64,000 nt of DNA from Succinatimonas hippei (GTDB lineage: Bacteria > Pseudomonadota > Gammaproteobacteria > Enterobacterales > Succinivibrionaceae). The notes beneath the pieces were generated by a model that was given only the letters and a program-made list of their open reading frames with translations, was not told the origin of the DNA and made no database searches. Shown one piece after another: positions 43,593 to 52,978 of the stretch. Where the stretch lies: NCBI GenBank assembly GCA_004557545.1, contig SFGV01000003.1:1-64000 (forward strand), in the 5' to 3' direction. A program made the translations under genes and the position numbers. Positions within the stretch are counted from its first letter, which is position 1, and each line of letters opens with the position of its first letter.

Positions 43593-44666
43593 ATGAACCT
43601 TAATAAAACTTTATCCCTTATCGTTATTTCCGCCATGGCGCTCGCTATCAGCTCATGCGGCAAACAGCCTCCACAGTCCACAATCGCCAGTGGCAAAACC
43701 ATGGGCACCTTTTACAGGGTGCAGGTAGTCGGAGGCTACAAAGAGGGAGAACAGTCGCTTCAGAGTGACTGCGACAAAGAATTCAAAAAGATCACCGACG
43801 CTATTTCCACCTTTGACAAAGACGCGGAGCTCGCGCTGGTTGACGCTGACTTCACCACGGATCCCATTGTCATTTCCCCTTATCTTGCGGACATTATCAA
43901 AAGATGCCGTGAGCAGTCAGACAGAATAGATTACGCGATGGACATCTCAGTAGGGCCGCTGGTAAATCTCTGGGGCTTTGGTCCTTCAAAACGTAACTCC
44001 GTAACCCCATCTGATGATGAAATCAAAAAAGCCATGGCGCTTACAGGCCCCGACGCGTACCAGATCTATGAAAAGGACGGCGCTTACTACCTTCAAAAAA
44101 AGGATCCCGCGGTAAAACTTGATCTGTCTACTGTAGGAGAGGGTCTGGGCGCCGACGCGGTCGCGAAAACTCTCGATGAGAACAAGGTTCAGAACTATCT
44201 CGCGTCTGTCGCGGGGGCAAGCCGCTCCAAGGGGACCAACCCCAAAGGCGATCCATGGAGGATCGGAATTGAGGATCCTACCAATCCCGATCACAATGTT
44301 TATCAGGCCGTGTGTCCGCTTGGGATGGCCATGTCTACCGCGGGCTCTTACCGCAATTATTTCAAGGATGCCAAGACCGGCAGGATCTTCTCTCACGCCA
44401 TCGATCCCAAAACCGGCCGTCCGGTTGACCACAGCACGCTCTCTGTTACCGTGATCGCGAAAACCGCCTTTGAAACCGACGCTCTTGATACCGGGCTTCT
44501 GGTGCTTGGCGCCGACCGCGCGCTTAAGGTAGCCAATCAGGATAACCTCGCCATATTCACAATCGAGATGAAACAGGGCAAGCCTTATGCCCGCTACTCA
44601 AAAGCCTTTTCACCCTACCTTAAGTGCGCTGACAAAATAAACGCCAAGCTTGAGGAGAGCCTCTGA
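43593..44666 (+). CDS. apbE: FAD:protein FMN transferase ApbE
   Basis: Periplasmic lipoprotein that attaches FMN to threonine of NqrB/NqrC or RnfD/RnfG. Signal peptide and lipobox ISSC, then KTMGTFYRVQVVG, the ISTFDKDAELALV region, GPLVNLWGFGP, the VKLDLSTVGEGLGADAVA block, and C-terminal FSHAIDPKTGRPV. 357 residues. It shares one base with the mpl start (TGATG). Confidence 0.95.
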   Translation: MNLNKTLSLIVISAMALAISSCGKQPPQSTIASGKTMGTFYRVQVVGGYKEGEQSLQSDCDKEFKKITDAISTFDKDAELALVDADFTTDPIVISPYLADIIKRCREQSDRIDYAMDISVGPLVNLWGFGPSKRNSVTPSDDEIKKAMALTGPDAYQIYEKDGAYYLQKKDPAVKLDLSTVGEGLGADAVAKTLDENKVQNYLASVAGASRSKGTNPKGDPWRIGIEDPTNPDHNVYQAVCPLGMAMSTAGSYRNYFKDAKTGRIFSHAIDPKTGRPVDHSTLSVTVIAKTAFETDALDTGLLVLGADRALKVANQDNLAIFTIEMKQGKPYARYSKAFSPYLKCADKINAKLEESL

Positions 44667-46018
44667 TGCACATACACATTTTAGGGATCTGCGGCACCTT
44701 CATGGGTGGGATAGCCGCCATAGCGAAACAGGCAGGCTTTACGGTTACAGGCTCAGACGCCAATGTTTATCCCCCGATGAGCGACGAGCTCAGAGCTCTT
44801 GGAATAAAACTCCATCAGGGGTATGACGCAAAGCAGCTCGATATAAAGCCTGATCTCATTGTTGTGGGTAACGTCATGAAACGCGGCATGCCGGTTATAG
44901 AGCGCATGCTCAATGACGATCTGCCTTATGTTTCAGGCCCCCAGTGGCTTGAAGAGCACTACTTAAAGGGCAGAAGGGTTATGGCCGTCTCAGGCACTCA
45001 TGGCAAGACCACGACCTCATCGATGCTTGCCTGGATCCTGGAAAAAAACGGATTAAACCCGGGCTTTCTCATAGGAGGAATGCCGGGGAATTTCAGTGTC
45101 TCGGCCCGTTCAACTCCCAGCCCGTGGTTTGTTATTGAGGCTGACGAATACGACTGCGCGTTTTTTGACAAGCGCTCCAAGTTTGTTCATTACCACCCGC
45201 GCGCCCTTATCATCAACAATATCGAATACGATCACGCCGACATCTTTGAAAACGTGGGACAGATAGAGCGGCAGTTCCACCACCTGGTGCGCACCGTACC
45301 GTCTGAAGGCCTGATTGTCGCACCTTCTGATGACAAATGTGTTGATGACGCCCTGAGCATGGGATGCTGGACTCCGGTCATTCGCGTTGGCGAAGGCGCG
45401 GAGCTGCGGGGCAGAGCCTTAAAGCCCGACTGCTCGCGCTTTGAGGTGCTGGAGAAAGGAATAAAAGCCTGCGAGGTTGAATTTTCCTGCAACGGCGAGT
45501 ACAGCATGCATAACGCCATTATGGCCATGGCCTGCGCGCGTTATGCCGGAATAAGTCTTAAGGAGTCAGCCAATGCGCTGTCATCCTTCGTCCTGCCAAA
45601 GCGCCGCATGGAATTAAAGGGCACGGTAAACGGTGTTGAGGTCTATGATGATTTCGCGCACCATCCTACAGCGGTCAGAGTCACGCTACACGGGCTTAGG
45701 GAACGCGCGGGCCGGGATGCGCGCGTGATCGCGGTCTTTGAGCCCCGCTCAAACTCCATGAAGATGGGGGCTAACGCCGACAAGCTTCCACAGTCCTTTG
45801 AGGACGCTGATGAGGCTTTCATATACGCCCCGGACGGAGTACGCTGGAACACCGACGCCTTAAACTGTGGCAAAATCCATGTACGCCATGATCTTGATAG
45901 TCTGATTGAGGACGTTGCCGCCAAATGCGCTCCCGGAACCAAGGTGCTTGCCATGAGCAATGGATCTTTTGGTAATTTCCATCAGAAACTTCTGCAGAGA
46001 CTTAAAGACGCGAACTGA
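44666..46018 (+). CDS. mpl: UDP-N-acetylmuramate:L-alanyl-gamma-D-glutamyl-meso-diaminopimelate ligase
   Basis: Mur-ligase family enzyme that recycles murein tripeptide onto UDP-MurNAc. N-terminal HILGICGTFMGGIAAIAKQAG, ATP-binding loop SGTHGKTTTSSM, IEADEYDCAFFDKRSKFVHY (Mpl-type), and C-terminal FEPRSNSMKMG. 450 residues fit Mpl rather than MurC. It links murein recycling with the Slt enzyme encoded in this window. Confidence 0.95.
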   Translation: MHIHILGICGTFMGGIAAIAKQAGFTVTGSDANVYPPMSDELRALGIKLHQGYDAKQLDIKPDLIVVGNVMKRGMPVIERMLNDDLPYVSGPQWLEEHYLKGRRVMAVSGTHGKTTTSSMLAWILEKNGLNPGFLIGGMPGNFSVSARSTPSPWFVIEADEYDCAFFDKRSKFVHYHPRALIINNIEYDHADIFENVGQIERQFHHLVRTVPSEGLIVAPSDDKCVDDALSMGCWTPVIRVGEGAELRGRALKPDCSRFEVLEKGIKACEVEFSCNGEYSMHNAIMAMACARYAGISLKESANALSSFVLPKRRMELKGTVNGVEVYDDFAHHPTAVRVTLHGLRERAGRDARVIAVFEPRSNSMKMGANADKLPQSFEDADEAFIYAPDGVRWNTDALNCGKIHVRHDLDSLIEDVAAKCAPGTKVLAMSNGSFGNFHQKLLQRLKDAN

Positions 46019-46135
46019 TTTAATCTCGCGGGGCTCTTCAATCCCCGCACATGCTAAAATTTTCACAATCTGTCACAGGCGATGCCTGACATGCCCCTGC
46101 CGCGCCGGCCGGGGCTTTCAATTTTGGATAAAAAC

Positions 46136-47860
46136 ATGAGAACCTCTAAATACCTTATCTCTACTCTCAAAGAAACTCCCGCGGAGGCGGTGCTCACAAG
46201 TCACCGTCTGATGCTCAGATCCGGCATGATCCGCCAGATCAGCTCCGGTGTTTATACCTGGCTGCCACTGGGCATGCGCGTGTTGAACAAGGCCATAAAC
46301 ATAGTGCGCGAGGAAATGGATCGCACCGGCGCTCTTGAGATCCTGATGCCTTTTGTCCAGCCTGCGGATCTCTGGCGCGAGTCAGGACGCTATGACAAAT
46401 ACGGCCCTGAGCTCTGCCGCTTTAAGGATCGCAAGAAGAACGAGTATGTCTTGGGGCCTACCCACGAGGAAGTCGTAACCGCGATCGCGCGCCGCGAGAT
46501 CAAGAGCGCCCGCCAGCTGCCGGTTACCCTCTACCAGATCCAGTACAAGTTCCGCGATGAGATCCGTCCCCGTTTTGGTGTTATGAGAAGCCGCGAGTTT
46601 CTGATGAAAGACGCCTACTCATTTGATCTCAACGAGGAAGGACTCGCCGTTTCGTATCAGAAGATGTATGACGCCTACACCAGGGTCTTTGAGCGTATGG
46701 GGCTGGTATTCCGTCCGGTCGACGCTGATACCGGCTCGATCGGCGGTCACAAATCACACGAATTCCAGGCTCTGGCCGATGCCGGTGAGGATCTGATAGC
46801 GGTCTCCGATGGCTCTGATTACGCCGCCAATATCGAAAAGGCCGAAGCCCTGGCTCCGTCCTATCCGCGTGAGGCTCCGGGCGCTGAGCGCTCCGAGATA
46901 GCCACGCCGGGCTGCCACACCGTTGATGAGGCCTGCGCCAAAGCCGGGGTTGAAACCAAACGCATGTTAAAGAGCCTGATTGTCCGGTCCGAGAAAGACA
47001 AAGATGGCAAATACGATCTGGTAATGATCTGCCTTTGCGGCAATCAGGAACTCAACGAGGTCAAGGCCTCCAAGATCAAAGGTCTTTCCGATCCTATAGA
47101 GTTCGCGACCGATGAGGAGATCTTCTCGTATGTTGGAGCCCACACCGGTTCACTGGGACCAGTCGGTTTTAAGGGCAGGATCCTCGTTGACCGCACCGCT
47201 GAGCGCATGGGCAATTTCGCATGCGGCGCCAACAAAGACGGTTTCCACCTTATAAACGTAAACTGGGATCGCGATGTTAAGGATTACGAGGTCTTTGATT
47301 TAAGAAACGTTGAGGAAGGTGACCCAAGCCCTGACGGAAAAGGAACCCTCCACCTGCGCCGCGGCATTGAGGTTGGTCATGTCTTTATGCTCGGGACCAA
47401 ATACTCAGAGGCTATGCACTGCACCATCACCGATGATCAGGGTAAGGACATTCCCATGATCATGGGATGCTATGGCATAGGCATCACCCGCGCCATCGCT
47501 GCCTGCATCGAACAGAACCATGACGAGCACGGCATGATCTGGCCAGAGGCCCTGGCGCCCTTCAAGGTCGCGCTTGTGAGCATCAACGCCAATAAATCAG
47601 ATCAGGTGCGTGAAACCGCGGACAGGCTCTACTCAGAACTTGAGGATATGGGAATTGAAGTACTCTACGACGATCGTGACGAGCGCCCGGGCTTTAAATT
47701 CGCCGACATGGAGCTTTTGGGGATCCCGCACATCATAACCGTGGGTGACAAGGCGCTCAAGCGCGGCTGTATCGAGTACAAGTCCCGCAGAACCGGAGAG
47801 CGTGAGGATCTGCCGCTTGATGGAGCCATAAAGGCCATCACCGCGAAATTTGGCAAATGA
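46136..47860 (+). CDS. proS: Proline--tRNA ligase
   Basis: Class II synthetase of the long bacterial type with the editing insertion. MRTSKYLISTLKETPAEA start, motif 1 region SGVYTWLPLGMRVL, motif 2 QIQYKFRDEIRPRFGVMRSR, the INS editing domain (residues about 230-400), motif 3 GCYGIGITRAIAA and the C-terminal anticodon-binding domain. 574 residues from ATG 46136; the frame runs on to 46082 in a GC-rich stretch and is not favoured. Confidence 0.96.
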   Translation: MRTSKYLISTLKETPAEAVLTSHRLMLRSGMIRQISSGVYTWLPLGMRVLNKAINIVREEMDRTGALEILMPFVQPADLWRESGRYDKYGPELCRFKDRKKNEYVLGPTHEEVVTAIARREIKSARQLPVTLYQIQYKFRDEIRPRFGVMRSREFLMKDAYSFDLNEEGLAVSYQKMYDAYTRVFERMGLVFRPVDADTGSIGGHKSHEFQALADAGEDLIAVSDGSDYAANIEKAEALAPSYPREAPGAERSEIATPGCHTVDEACAKAGVETKRMLKSLIVRSEKDKDGKYDLVMICLCGNQELNEVKASKIKGLSDPIEFATDEEIFSYVGAHTGSLGPVGFKGRILVDRTAERMGNFACGANKDGFHLINVNWDRDVKDYEVFDLRNVEEGDPSPDGKGTLHLRRGIEVGHVFMLGTKYSEAMHCTITDDQGKDIPMIMGCYGIGITRAIAACIEQNHDEHGMIWPEALAPFKVALVSINANKSDQVRETADRLYSELEDMGIEVLYDDRDERPGFKFADMELLGIPHIITVGDKALKRGCIEYKSRRTGEREDLPLDGAIKAITAKFGK

Positions 47861-48135
47861 GCGCTAAAGTCAGTCCTGATGAAATTGCCGAACACGCGGC
47901 CGAGGCCGCGAAAGCGGCCATGTCCGGATGCTGTCCTCTTGCCTATGGCAAAATGGTCAGTGTTCTGCAGGAAGCACTTGACGCGGTTCCGCTTATGGAT
48001 GACCGCTATATCGCGGTGATCAGGACTCTCACGTCGGATCTGCTAAAGGCTCAGCGCCGGGATGATCTATACGCCATAGCCGATATTCTGGGTTATGAAC
48101 TGCCATGGGCGCTTAAAACCTTCAGAAAGCAATGA
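47857..48135 (+). CDS. Small uncharacterised protein overlapping proS
   Basis: 92 residues, mostly alpha-helical in composition, soluble, starting at an ATGA overlap with the proS stop, so translation is coupled. One CC pair (SGCCPLAYGKMVSVLQEALD). I do not recognise a family. The overlap and a strong terminator 57 bp after its stop support expression as the last gene of the apbE-mpl-proS run. Confidence 0.65.
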   Translation: MSAKVSPDEIAEHAAEAAKAAMSGCCPLAYGKMVSVLQEALDAVPLMDDRYIAVIRTLTSDLLKAQRRDDLYAIADILGYELPWALKTFRKQ

Positions 48136-48191
48136 TATGTATCTGACCGACACCAGACGTCCAAAAGCCTGACTTGTTCTTTCCAAAACAA

Positions 48192-48239
48192 AACCGCGAT
48201 TTACAGTTCAAAGAACCTTAAATCGCGGTTGTTTTTTTA
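48192..48239 (+). terminator. Strong terminator
   Basis: AACCGCGATTTA and TAAATCGCGGTT form a 12-bp stem with an inner GTTC/GAAC pair, followed by GTTTTTTT. It lies between the convergent small gene and phnW. Confidence 0.9.
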
Positions 48240-48266
48240 TGCTGTCAGTTTAGGATCCGCGTCCTG

Positions 48267-49376
48267 CTACTCCTCAAGCTTCTTTAAATATTTCTCAAAG
48301 AGCCAGAGGATGTTCCTGATATCATCCTCATAGATCTCGCCTATATTGCCAAGACGGAAGGAATCCGCTTTCGTAAGCTTGCCAGGATATATGACGTAAC
48401 CATGGCGCTTTAAGTACGAGTGCATATTCTTAAAATCTATCTTCACTCCCTCAGGGTAAAGGAAGGTGGTGATGATTGGACCCTGATGCCTGCGCTTTAT
48501 ATAAGGCTTAAAGCCCAGTTCCTTCATGCCCTCGCGCAACTGCCGCTCATTCTCCTCATAACGGGCAAAACGCGCCCTGGCGCCGCCTTCATTCTTTAGT
48601 TCCTTTAAAGCCTCTGAAAAAGCCGCGACTACATGGGTAGGTGAGGTAAAACGCCATTTGCCGTTATCCCGCTCCATGGTCTCATACTGATCATAAAGAT
48701 CCAAAGACAGAGTGCGGGCGTTGCCCTTTGACGCCACAAGCAGCGCGCGCCGCGCGATCACAAAGCTGAAGCCGGGAACTCCCTGAACGCATTTATTGGC
48801 AGATGAGATCAGAAAGTCTATTCCCCATTCGGGCACATCGATATCCACAGCGCCAAAGGAACTCATCGCGTCAACGATAAATTTAAGTGAGCGGCGGTTT
48901 ACCTCTTTGCCAACAGCCTCAATGTCGTTGAGGATCCCGGTGGTGGTCTCTGAATGAACCATTGAAACCATGGTTACCTCAGGATGCCCATCAAGATATT
49001 CCCCGACTTTCTTCGCGTCAGGGATCTCATCCCATTTGAAGTCAAGGCGTTCATGCTTTACTCCTTCGCGCTCCATGATGGTGATCATGCGCTCGGAATA
49101 AGCTCCGTTTACCAGAACCAGCACGGTGTCATTGTCAGACGGAATGGATGAGAGCACCGACTCCACTCCGAAGGTGCCGCTGCCCTGCATCAGCACCGCG
49201 GTATATTCCTTGCTTCCCGCGTGAGCCAGCTTTAAGAGTGAGCGGCGGATCTCCTGGGTCATTTCCTTATAGTCATCATCCCAGGTGCATCTGTCAGTCA
49301 GCATGGCCTCGCGCACGGCCATTGAAGTAGTGAGCGGACCAGGGGTCAGAAGCTTGTAGAGATTAGGATCTTTCAT
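48267..49376 (-). CDS. phnW: 2-aminoethylphosphonate--pyruvate transaminase
   Basis: PLP enzyme that converts 2-aminoethylphosphonate and pyruvate to phosphonoacetaldehyde and alanine. Family start LLTPGPLTTSMAVREAM, VLMQGSGTFGVESVL, VHSETTTGILNDI, VDAMSSFGAVDID and the PLP lysine in SSANKCVQGVPGFSF. 369 residues. It is the last gene of a four-gene uptake operon, one base after the binding-protein stop. phnX, for the next step, is not adjacent. Confidence 0.95.
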   Translation of the reverse strand: MKDPNLYKLLTPGPLTTSMAVREAMLTDRCTWDDDYKEMTQEIRRSLLKLAHAGSKEYTAVLMQGSGTFGVESVLSSIPSDNDTVLVLVNGAYSERMITIMEREGVKHERLDFKWDEIPDAKKVGEYLDGHPEVTMVSMVHSETTTGILNDIEAVGKEVNRRSLKFIVDAMSSFGAVDIDVPEWGIDFLISSANKCVQGVPGFSFVIARRALLVASKGNARTLSLDLYDQYETMERDNGKWRFTSPTHVVAAFSEALKELKNEGGARARFARYEENERQLREGMKELGFKPYIKRRHQGPIITTFLYPEGVKIDFKNMHSYLKRHGYVIYPGKLTKADSFRLGNIGEIYEDDIRNILWLFEKYLKKLEE

Positions 49377-49377
49377 C

Positions 49378-50349
49378 TCATTCGTCCTTTACCATTTCCT
49401 GATGCTTCTTTAAGAGCTCAACCGTAAGCTTTTCCTTGAAAGCGCGCGGATACGCCGGTACCAGTTCCTGATCAACCTTTTCGCCAGGATAGATGGCAAA
49501 AGGATAGAATTTTAAAAGCTCGGGACGGGCCTTCTTTACTATCACCTCAGCCGCCTTCATCGCGTCAGGATTGGTCTTCTCGCCTTTATCTACAACCGCG
49601 ACCGCCTCAGTTAAGGTAAAATTGCCTTCCTTGGGATCGATAACGTCAACCGGAAGTCCTTTTTTCTTGTCGGCTACCGCCTGATGACGCAGACCAAAGC
49701 CTACAGCTACCTCGCCCGCGCGGATCTTCTTGAGAGGGCCGGAGCCTGACATCTCAAGATGATCGCCCGCGTTCTCCTCAATCTTGCGGGTAATGGCCGT
49801 TCCCTTCTCCTCGCCATATTCTGAAATAAGAGCCTGGGTCATAAGCCATGAGGTTGAAGATCCGGTTATGTCAGGGACCGAGATTTTACCGGCGTAAACA
49901 TCATCGGCAAGATCGGCAATACGCTCAGGGGCTTTGAGACCGGAATCCTTTAAAACCCTGGTGTTAACGAACAAAGCTCCGGTATTGCCGAGAATAGGAG
50001 CGTAGAAGGATACCTCGCTTCCATCGGCTGCCTTGTGATCAAAGGTAAGATCGGCAAAGGTATGATCCTTCTGCTGAGCCGAATCGAGATAATAGGTAGA
50101 AAGCGTTATGAGATCCGCCTCGATGTTTTTCTTCTCGGCCATAAGCTTTCCGCCAAGCTCGCTGGTGCCCATAGCCTGAATCACATAGTGTCCCGCAAAA
50201 CCGTTGTTATCCAGAGCGTGTTTCATCGCCTCCTGAGCTTCCTCATCAGCGTTTGAGTAGATAACAAGCTTATCGGCGGCAAGAGCTGACACGCTATGGG
50301 CAACCATGGCCGCGGCGAGCGCCGCCAATACAGTTTTATTAAGCTTCAT
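49378..50349 (-). CDS. Periplasmic substrate-binding protein, probably for 2-aminoethylphosphonate
   Basis: Signal peptide (MKLNKTVLAALAAAMVAHSV to ALAAD) and an iron/AEP-type type II binding fold with VIYSNADEEAQEAM, ITGSSTSWLMTQALI and EMSGSGPLKKIRAGE. Sequence resembles PhnS-like proteins; with phnW and the transporter genes on both sides, 2-aminoethylphosphonate is the likely ligand. Its ATG overlaps the permease end by 11 bases. Confidence 0.85.
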   Translation of the reverse strand: MKLNKTVLAALAAAMVAHSVSALAADKLVIYSNADEEAQEAMKHALDNNGFAGHYVIQAMGTSELGGKLMAEKKNIEADLITLSTYYLDSAQQKDHTFADLTFDHKAADGSEVSFYAPILGNTGALFVNTRVLKDSGLKAPERIADLADDVYAGKISVPDITGSSTSWLMTQALISEYGEEKGTAITRKIEENAGDHLEMSGSGPLKKIRAGEVAVGFGLRHQAVADKKKGLPVDVIDPKEGNFTLTEAVAVVDKGEKTNPDAMKAAEVIVKKARPELLKFYPFAIYPGEKVDQELVPAYPRAFKEKLTVELLKKHQEMVKDE

Positions 50350-52039
50350 TGGGAATTTTCCTTTCTAAGATGTTTGAAAATAAACGGATACGCAGGGCGC
50401 CCGCGCGGGATATAGCCTGAGGCAATACTTCGCTTAACGCCTTGACGATAAGATTGGTAATGAAGATCAGAAGCGAGAGGGCAAAGACGGCGTCATAACG
50501 CTCAAAATACTGTAACTCACGGATCCTGGTGGTAACCACCTGAGTCTGGGCCCCGCAAAGGAACACCACCGCCGATACGGTAACCATGGCGTTTATAAAA
50601 AGATAAGCTCCGGCCGAGCAGATTGTCGGGACGATATTAGGCAGGATGATGCGCGTGAGAGTTCTTATATAGCTGTCACCCATCAGCGCCCCGGTAACCT
50701 CATAGCCGCGGTTTAAGCGAGAAAGCGCGTCCTTGCACATAAGATAAGGCGTGGTGAAGAAGTGGACGATATTGGACATCACGATGATCGCGAAAGTACC
50801 GTAAAGCGCGGTTCCTGAAAAGCAGAACATGAAGCCAACTCCGAGCACCATGCCAGGTACGGTATTGGTGAGCATCGCGAGAAAATCCATAAGTCCAGAT
50901 GCCCTGGCGCCTAACGCCGGTCTGGCGCTGAGTAACGCCGCCCCAAGGCAGAGCGCCAGTCCGAACACTACAGTAAGAGCTGAAACATAAAGCGAGTTCC
51001 TGTACGCCGACGCGAGCTGTGGATCCGTGATTGCAGAAATGATGTGAGAGAGCGTAAATACGGGCTTGTAAGGCCAGTTTTCTACAAAAGGCAGCACAAA
51101 GATCACCGCGAAGACACTCACAAGGCACAATGTAACCGCGCTTAAATAAACTACCGACAAAATGGTGTAGATCTTACCCGTGCCCATGGGCTGAACCGAG
51201 CTGGCATCGCCTGACTGCTGGAGCATCGCCCCGCGGCGCAGAATAATCAGCGCGAGAATCGCCGGCAGCAACATCGCCATCGCGACCGCGGCTCCCCGTC
51301 CGAAATCCGGCAGCGCCCCCATCATGGTTGAATAAAGCGCGGTGGCCATGACCTCATAACGCCCTGCTACCGATGACGGGATCCCAAAATCGGTGAAATT
51401 TAAAAAGAACGTAAGCAGGAACGATGAAACAAGAGCTGATGCGCAGGGGCGCAGCGCGCTCATTAAAAATGTCCTGAAAGGACCATCACCTAACATGGCG
51501 CAAACGGTGCGGGTATTAGGGCTTATGTATGAGAACGCGTTGGAAAGCAGCATGAAAGCGTAAGGCAGGGTATAGACCGTGCCGGCAATTACAAGACCTG
51601 AGAACCCATAGATTGAGAAGGGCAGTTCAAACCCCAGCAGTCTGGTAATAAGTCCCTGCTTTCCAAATGAGTAGATCACGGCAAAGCCATAGGTGATCGA
51701 CGGAAAAAGGAAAGCTGCCATGATGCAGGTGCGATAGACCGTTTTAAGCGCTTTCGGAATGGAGGTAAGCCAAAGAGCGTACGCAAACATGAAAGCAACG
51801 GATGTTGAGATTGTGGCGACTGATCCTGATACGGCGAAACTGTGCCATACGACCCTTGCCATGCGTTTTTTCAAAAGCACCGAGCTGTAGTTGTTAAACG
51901 CCGCGTAAAGCCCTCCATCAAATGACTGTGCCAGCACGCGGACCAGAGGGGATAACAGCGCGGCGGTAAATACTGCGATGACCGCAATCAGAAGCGCTTT
52001 CTGGAAGCGCTCACCCTGAACGGTCTGCTCCTGTTTCAT
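50339..52039 (-). CDS. ABC transporter permease with two fused permease domains (phosphonate uptake)
   Basis: 566 residues with about 12 membrane segments in two homologous halves, as in FbpB-type permeases. Each half has an EAA-like loop (GDGPFRTFLMSALRPCASAL and GDSYIRTLTRIILPNIVPTI) that docks the ATPase. The fusion replaces the separate PhnU and PhnV proteins. ATGA overlap with the ATPase gene upstream. Confidence 0.88.
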   Translation of the reverse strand: MKQEQTVQGERFQKALLIAVIAVFTAALLSPLVRVLAQSFDGGLYAAFNNYSSVLLKKRMARVVWHSFAVSGSVATISTSVAFMFAYALWLTSIPKALKTVYRTCIMAAFLFPSITYGFAVIYSFGKQGLITRLLGFELPFSIYGFSGLVIAGTVYTLPYAFMLLSNAFSYISPNTRTVCAMLGDGPFRTFLMSALRPCASALVSSFLLTFFLNFTDFGIPSSVAGRYEVMATALYSTMMGALPDFGRGAAVAMAMLLPAILALIILRRGAMLQQSGDASSVQPMGTGKIYTILSVVYLSAVTLCLVSVFAVIFVLPFVENWPYKPVFTLSHIISAITDPQLASAYRNSLYVSALTVVFGLALCLGAALLSARPALGARASGLMDFLAMLTNTVPGMVLGVGFMFCFSGTALYGTFAIIVMSNIVHFFTTPYLMCKDALSRLNRGYEVTGALMGDSYIRTLTRIILPNIVPTICSAGAYLFINAMVTVSAVVFLCGAQTQVVTTRIRELQYFERYDAVFALSLLIFITNLIVKALSEVLPQAISRAGALRIRLFSNILERKIPNEA

Positions 52040-52794
52040 GCCGCGTTCCCCGATTTCTCAAATATTCTTCTGATGTTCTCGCGCTTTATGCGTAACTGAT
52101 CGCAGATAAAACGGCTTACAAACGCGTCAGCGGGATCTGAGATGATCTCAGATGGCGGCGCGAACTGGGCGATTCTGGTGTCATGCAGGATCATGATGCG
52201 ATCCGAGAGGGACAGGGCTTCTTCAGGATCATGAGTGACGATTATGGTTGTGAGCTTAAATCGCCTCGCGATCGTGCGAATTCTGGTCTTAATGGATTCT
52301 TTGATCATCCCGTCAAGCGCGGACAGAGGCTCGTCAAGCAGCAGTAGTCTTGGTTTTAATACCAGCGTGCGCGCTATGGCCACCCTCTGCTTCTGTCCGC
52401 CTGAGAGCTCGCTTATGCGCTTCTCAAGATGAGGTCTTAAATCAAGCAGATCTATGAGATCCCCGACCTCTGTTTTGCTGGACGCTTCTGGGCGGTTCCT
52501 CAGACCATAGATGATATTTTTGTAAGCGGAAAGATTTGGAAAAAGCGCGTAATCCTGAAATACGATATTGAACCCGCGCTGACGCATCGGGACTTTGGTG
52601 ATGTCCTGCCCGTCGCAGAGGATCCTGCCCTCTGTCGGACTCAGGATCCCGAGGATGATATTCAAAAGCGTTGTCTTGCCGCAACCTGACGGGCCAAGAA
52701 TCGACACTATCTCGCCATCTGAGACACTGAAGGTAAGATTATTCAGCACATAGGTATTTTTAAATTTTCTGCTTACGTGGTCTAATTCAAGCAT
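52036..52794 (-). CDS. ABC transporter ATP-binding protein (phosphonate uptake)
   Basis: Walker A GPSGCGKTT, Q-loop FQDYALFP, signature LSGGQKQR, Walker B LLLDEPLSALD and H-loop IIVTHDPEEAL are complete. 252 residues, without the long TOBE extension, so of the PhnT/FbpC short type. GTG at 52824 is possible, but ATG 52794 after GAGG fits better. First gene of the four-gene phosphonate operon. Confidence 0.9.
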   Translation of the reverse strand: MLELDHVSRKFKNTYVLNNLTFSVSDGEIVSILGPSGCGKTTLLNIILGILSPTEGRILCDGQDITKVPMRQRGFNIVFQDYALFPNLSAYKNIIYGLRNRPEASSKTEVGDLIDLLDLRPHLEKRISELSGGQKQRVAIARTLVLKPRLLLLDEPLSALDGMIKESIKTRIRTIARRFKLTTIIVTHDPEEALSLSDRIMILHDTRIAQFAPPSEIISDPADAFVSRFICDQLRIKRENIRRIFEKSGNAA

Positions 52795-52878
52795 CTCCGG
52801 CACCTCTGTTCCGATGCCGGACACTTTATTAAATTCAGGAAAAAAACTTTTTTTAGGAAGATTCAGTCATGGTTAAAT

Positions 52879-52901
52879 TTTGTTAAGCGTTACTTAACAA
52901 A
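52879..52901. promoter_or_regulatory. Palindromic operator upstream of the phosphonate operon
   Basis: TTTGTTAAG-CGTTA-CTTAACAAA, perfect 9-bp arms with a 5-bp spacer, about 85 bp before the ATPase ATG. TATACT (minus strand, 52919-52924) could be the -10 just upstream. The regulator is not encoded nearby. Confidence 0.6.
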
Positions 52902-52929
52902 GCTATTACTTTATTATCAGTATATTAGT

Positions 52930-52958
52930 AAAAAAAAGGCCATCCCTTTGGGATGACC
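52930..52958 (-). terminator. Reverse-strand hairpin with T tract, ahead of flgI stop region
   Basis: On the minus strand GGTCATCCC and GGGATGGCC form a 9-bp stem with an AAA loop followed by eight T residues. It ends the flgF-flgI transcript just before the phosphonate promoter region. Confidence 0.9.
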
Positions 52959-52978
52959 GTTTCTGAATTGAGTGCCTG

